From positions 1 through 42,727 of IMG/VR virus record IMGVR_UViG_3300035670_000460: DNA of 42,727 nt. One strand, written 5' to 3'. Position 1 is the stretch's first letter; every line of letters begins with the position of its first letter. The DNA is from a virus. Below the pieces are notes generated by a model. The model was not told the DNA's origin and made no database searches. It was given only the letters and a program-made list of their open reading frames with translations. This document shows positions 40,922 through 42,727 of the stretch, piece after piece. Position numbers and translations under genes: made by a program.

Positions 40922-41343
40922 CACCAGAGATAGATCTAAACGCAATAAAAGGTAGTAATTTTAATCTAGTATTGAGTTATTATGATGAAAATGACAATGC
41001 AATTTCTGCCACTTTTGAGCGAATAGAATTTAAAATCTTCAAGACTCTTCCAATATCAGAACATTTAGTTTTATATGCGGGATTGACTGGTGTTACATAT
41101 GCAATCGATGGTTCTACTGGTATTTCTCATGATAATTCCAAAAGATTCATTGGAGTAAATCAAAATGAGAATGAAACAACAACAACTGGTTCAATTTTCT
41201 TTAAGTTTCAGTCCGATGTAATGGATAGAATACCAGCAGGAAGACATTTCTATAACATAGAAATCATAAAGGGAACAACCTTTTCTGATATTTTAAGTAG
41301 AGGAAGATTTGAACTTTTAAATGAGGACGGTGGATTAATATGA
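40918..41343 (+). CDS. Putative fibre- or baseplate-associated beta protein
   Basis: This is a 141-residue protein. It starts 'I-K-G-S-N-F-N-L-V-L-S-Y-Y-D-E', a beta-sandwich-like opening that occurs in fibre-base and receptor-binding carrier proteins. A central region is rich in Thr/Gly. It ends 'G-R-H-F-Y-N-I-E-I-I-K-G' and 'R-G-R-F-E-L-L-N-E'. No enzymatic motif is seen. Placement before the collagen-like fibre gene suggests an adaptor or chaperone for the fibre. It overlaps both neighbours by ATGA. Confidence 0.5.
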   Translation: MTPEIDLNAIKGSNFNLVLSYYDENDNAISATFERIEFKIFKTLPISEHLVLYAGLTGVTYAIDGSTGISHDNSKRFIGVNQNENETTTTGSIFFKFQSDVMDRIPAGRHFYNIEIIKGTTFSDILSRGRFELLNEDGGLI

Positions 41344-41468
41344 AAATTGTCATTAAAAAGTTCAATAAAGCAATAACATATCAGAATAAAACAAACTCCT
41401 CACAAAGAGGAATGATAAACAAATTAAAAATAAAAAAGACTGCTAGTACTGAAACATTCTACAGATAA
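41340..41468 (+). CDS. Small basic protein, 42 residues
   Basis: The ORF starts at ATG 41340, overlapping the previous stop by ATGA, and ends at TAA 41468, one base before the collagen-like gene. It encodes 42 residues rich in Lys, Asn and Thr ('[11 protein letters not shown]', 'K-L-K-I-K-K-T-A'). There is no family that I recognise. The tight coupling on both sides and lack of a gap support a real gene, perhaps a small virion or assembly peptide. Confidence 0.5.
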   Translation: MKIVIKKFNKAITYQNKTNSSQRGMINKLKIKKTASTETFYR

Positions 41469-41469
41469 T

Positions 41470-42654
41470 ATGTTCCCATATGGAAAAAAGATTCTTCTAA
41501 AGAAAAATCTCGCTAATCTGAAAAGGGATAGCGTATTTGAATCTATTGGGCCACAATGGTACTCTAAAAGCTATAATGTAGAAAATGGATTAGATGCAGT
41601 TTTTCTCAAAGAACAATCTGGAGAAATTATCTGCGTTAAAATCAACAAAGATAAAATAAACGAATATTTTTCTGTTTTACCAGAACCAAAACCAGTTTCA
41701 TCAAAGCCTAAAAAACTTTCTTCACAAAAACTTGAGATAGTAGAACAAGTAGGTATTCCGGGAACTCCCGGAGCAGCAGGCCCACCCGGTATTCAAGGCC
41801 CACAGGGACCAAGAGGCCGACAGGGTATCATGGGTGATGCCGGGGCAGAAGGTCTTCCTGGCAGAGATGGCAAGGACGGGGAAAAGGGCGATAAAGGCGA
41901 TCAGGGTCCACCTGGCCCACAGGGTCCTATGGGTCCAAGAGGCTTACAGGGCGAACAAGGACCACAAGGCGAACAAGGCCCAGCTGGTGCTGATGGAAAG
42001 CAAGGACCCAAAGGACAAAGAGGAGAAAAGGGGCCACAAGGCCCACAGGGAGAAGTTGGTCCTGTAGGACCAGTTGGCCCAGAAGGTCCTATGGGACCAC
42101 AGGGGCCACAAGGCGAACAAGGCCCAATAGGACCAGCCGGAAGAGATGGCAAAGCAGGACCACGGGGACTACAGGGAGAACAAGGTCCAGTTGGTCCTAT
42201 GGGGCCACAAGGCCCACAAGGAGAACAGGGACAAAAGGGCGAACAAGGAGATTCTGGTGTTGTTTCGGCTTCTTATCCTTTACGCTACGACGAAAAGAAA
42301 AAAGAGCTTTCTTTTGACATAAAATTTGTCAATGATAAACTAGCAGCAATACCAGTTAATCCAATGACAATCGATCCGCTACACAATAGCGGTGGTAGCG
42401 GTTTAGGAGTAAAGAAAAATGGTAGCGTTGTACTTCGTACTGGTGTTGCTTTTATTGACTTCGGCAATAATCTTACTGTTACGCGATCCGGGGCAAATGT
42501 AAGAGTTGATGCTACTGGTGGCGGAGGTTCTTCTTTTACAGAAAGTTCTACCGCACCATCAAACCCAAATCCAGGTGATCGTTGGTATCATTTGGATGAT
42601 GGAATAATCTACACTTCAGTAACCAAAAACGGATCTCAAGTTTGGATCAGTTAA
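41470..42654 (+). CDS. Collagen-like tail fibre protein
   Basis: This is a 394-residue protein. Residues 1-90 form a unique N-terminal domain with 'Q-W-Y-S-K-S-Y-N-V'. Residues 95-262 are about 56 uninterrupted Gly-X-Y triplets, rich in G-P-Q, G-E-Q, G-P-M and G-D-K types, which should form a trimeric triple helix. Residues 263-330 are a beta region. The end has 'G-G-G-G-S-S', then 'P-G-D-R-W-Y-H-L' and a final 'V-W-I-S'. The tip resembles the C-terminal part of the 101-residue protein at 29687-29992. It probably is a fibre or fibrous decoration with a receptor-contacting C-terminus. The Lys residues at Y positions (G-E-K, G-D-K, G-P-K) are of the kind modified in other collagens. Confidence 0.88.
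   Translation: MFPYGKKILLKKNLANLKRDSVFESIGPQWYSKSYNVENGLDAVFLKEQSGEIICVKINKDKINEYFSVLPEPKPVSSKPKKLSSQKLEIVEQVGIPGTPGAAGPPGIQGPQGPRGRQGIMGDAGAEGLPGRDGKDGEKGDKGDQGPPGPQGPMGPRGLQGEQGPQGEQGPAGADGKQGPKGQRGEKGPQGPQGEVGPVGPVGPEGPMGPQGPQGEQGPIGPAGRDGKAGPRGLQGEQGPVGPMGPQGPQGEQGQKGEQGDSGVVSASYPLRYDEKKKELSFDIKFVNDKLAAIPVNPMTIDPLHNSGGSGLGVKKNGSVVLRTGVAFIDFGNNLTVTRSGANVRVDATGGGGSSFTESSTAPSNPNPGDRWYHLDDGIIYTSVTKNGSQVWIS
41752..42255 (+). repeat. Gly-X-Y triplet coding repeat
   Basis: Fifty-six consecutive Gly-X-Y codon triplets form a nine-base periodic DNA tract with many near-identical units. Such tracts change length by slipped or unequal recombination. The opposite strand contains long open frames rich in Gly, Pro and Cys that are artefacts of this repeat. 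Confidence 0.9.
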
Positions 42655-42658
42655 CAAC

Positions 42659-42666
42659 CATAAATA
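42659..42666 (+). promoter_or_regulatory. Late promoter-like CATAAATA near window end
   Basis: CATAAATA ends 8 bases before the ATG at 42675. No Shine-Dalgarno sequence lies between. It starts a new late transcription unit, again with a leader of only a few bases. Confidence 0.55.
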
Positions 42667-42674
42667 TATGACAT

Positions 42675-42727
42675 ATGCCAATTAGTTTCCCAAGCAATCC
42701 TTCAAGCGGTGATACCTACGATTTCGG
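42675..42727 (+). CDS. Start of a further structural gene, cut by window edge
   Basis: The frame opens at ATG 42675 and runs to the window end (17 complete codons): 'M-P-I-S-F-P-S-N-P-S-S-G-D-T-Y-D-F'. The 'F-P-S-x-P-x-x-G-D-x-Y' pattern is common at the start of fibre and baseplate proteins of T4-like phages. It follows a late-promoter-like site. An earlier ATG at 42668 reads into a stop after five codons and is rejected. The product is likely structural, but the visible part is too short for a firm call. Confidence 0.5.
   Translation, partial: MPISFPSNPSSGDTYDF

Noticed and set aside
41901-42152. Long minus-strand frame rich in Gly, Pro and Cys opposite the collagen-like gene
   Set aside because: It is the mirror of the Gly-X-Y repeat; Gly-Pro codons read backwards give the same kind of open frame. 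No start signal or family match.
42668-42685. First ATG after the last late-promoter-like site
   Set aside because: It reads only five codons before a stop. The ATG at 42675 gives an open frame to the window end.
1-42727. tRNA genes, CRISPR arrays, integrase, attachment sites or insertion sequences
   Set aside because: None seen on either strand; the intergenic gaps are too short for most, and no repeat-spacer pattern or transposase was found.

Overview
This window is a contiguous, wholly plus-strand stretch of the genome of a strictly lytic-looking, T4-superfamily myovirus (contractile-tailed phage). It carries the conserved T4 blocks in the order familiar from marine and freshwater T4-like phages: baseplate, neck (gp13, gp14), tail completion (gp15), terminase (gp16, gp17), sheath, tube, portal (gp20), prohead core and protease (gp21, gp22), capsid (gp23), then uvsY, uvsW, late sigma factor gp55, gp47/gp46, gp45, gp44, gp62 and regA. 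No integrase, tRNA, CRISPR array or insertion sequence was seen. Most of the DNA is AT-rich, but gp23, part of gp17 and gp45/gp44 are visibly richer in GC. The host cannot be named from this sequence.

Layout. Positions 1-8419 hold baseplate genes: an unidentified partial gene, a hub-like protein, a gp25-like protein, gp6, a gp7-like protein, an enlarged gp8, a fibre/baseplate connector candidate and a cysteine-rich protein. Positions 8450-13306 hold neck, tail completion and terminase genes. Positions 13312-17587 hold two tail-sheath genes followed by three tail-tube genes, where T4 has one of each. Positions 17611-22992 hold portal, core, protease, scaffold and major capsid genes, closed by a strong terminator at 23017-23049. 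Positions 23060-32635 hold a tube-fold tail protein and the recombination, replication and transcription genes. Positions 32635-39670 hold a very AT-rich glycan cassette: a GT25-like enzyme, GT11 and GT10 fucosyltransferase-like enzymes, three further glycosyltransferases, two FkbM-type methyltransferases and a sugar-nucleotide epimerase. It lies directly after regA, where the DNA polymerase gene often follows in relatives. The window ends with a glycosyltransferase-TPR protein, two small proteins, a collagen-like fibre protein and the start of one more gene.

How it fits together. gp55, with gp45 as the sliding-clamp co-activator, should drive late transcription from TATAAATA-type promoters, and nine such sites precede genes here. 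Four or five of them lie only 5-8 bases from the start codon with no Shine-Dalgarno sequence, which suggests leaderless or almost leaderless late mRNAs. Others lie 15-20 bases away and have a Shine-Dalgarno sequence. gp44/62/45 form the clamp machinery, gp46/47 and UvsW/UvsY support recombination-dependent replication, and RegA represses translation. The glycan genes probably decorate a virion surface structure or the host envelope.

Main points of interest: the 3-tube/2-sheath array with a 112-bp perfect repeat, a terminator-like hairpin inside the second sheath gene, the two-class promoter layout, and a GT25-like and fucosyltransferase cassette beside a collagen-like fibre. There is no gene-free stretch longer than about 110 bases.
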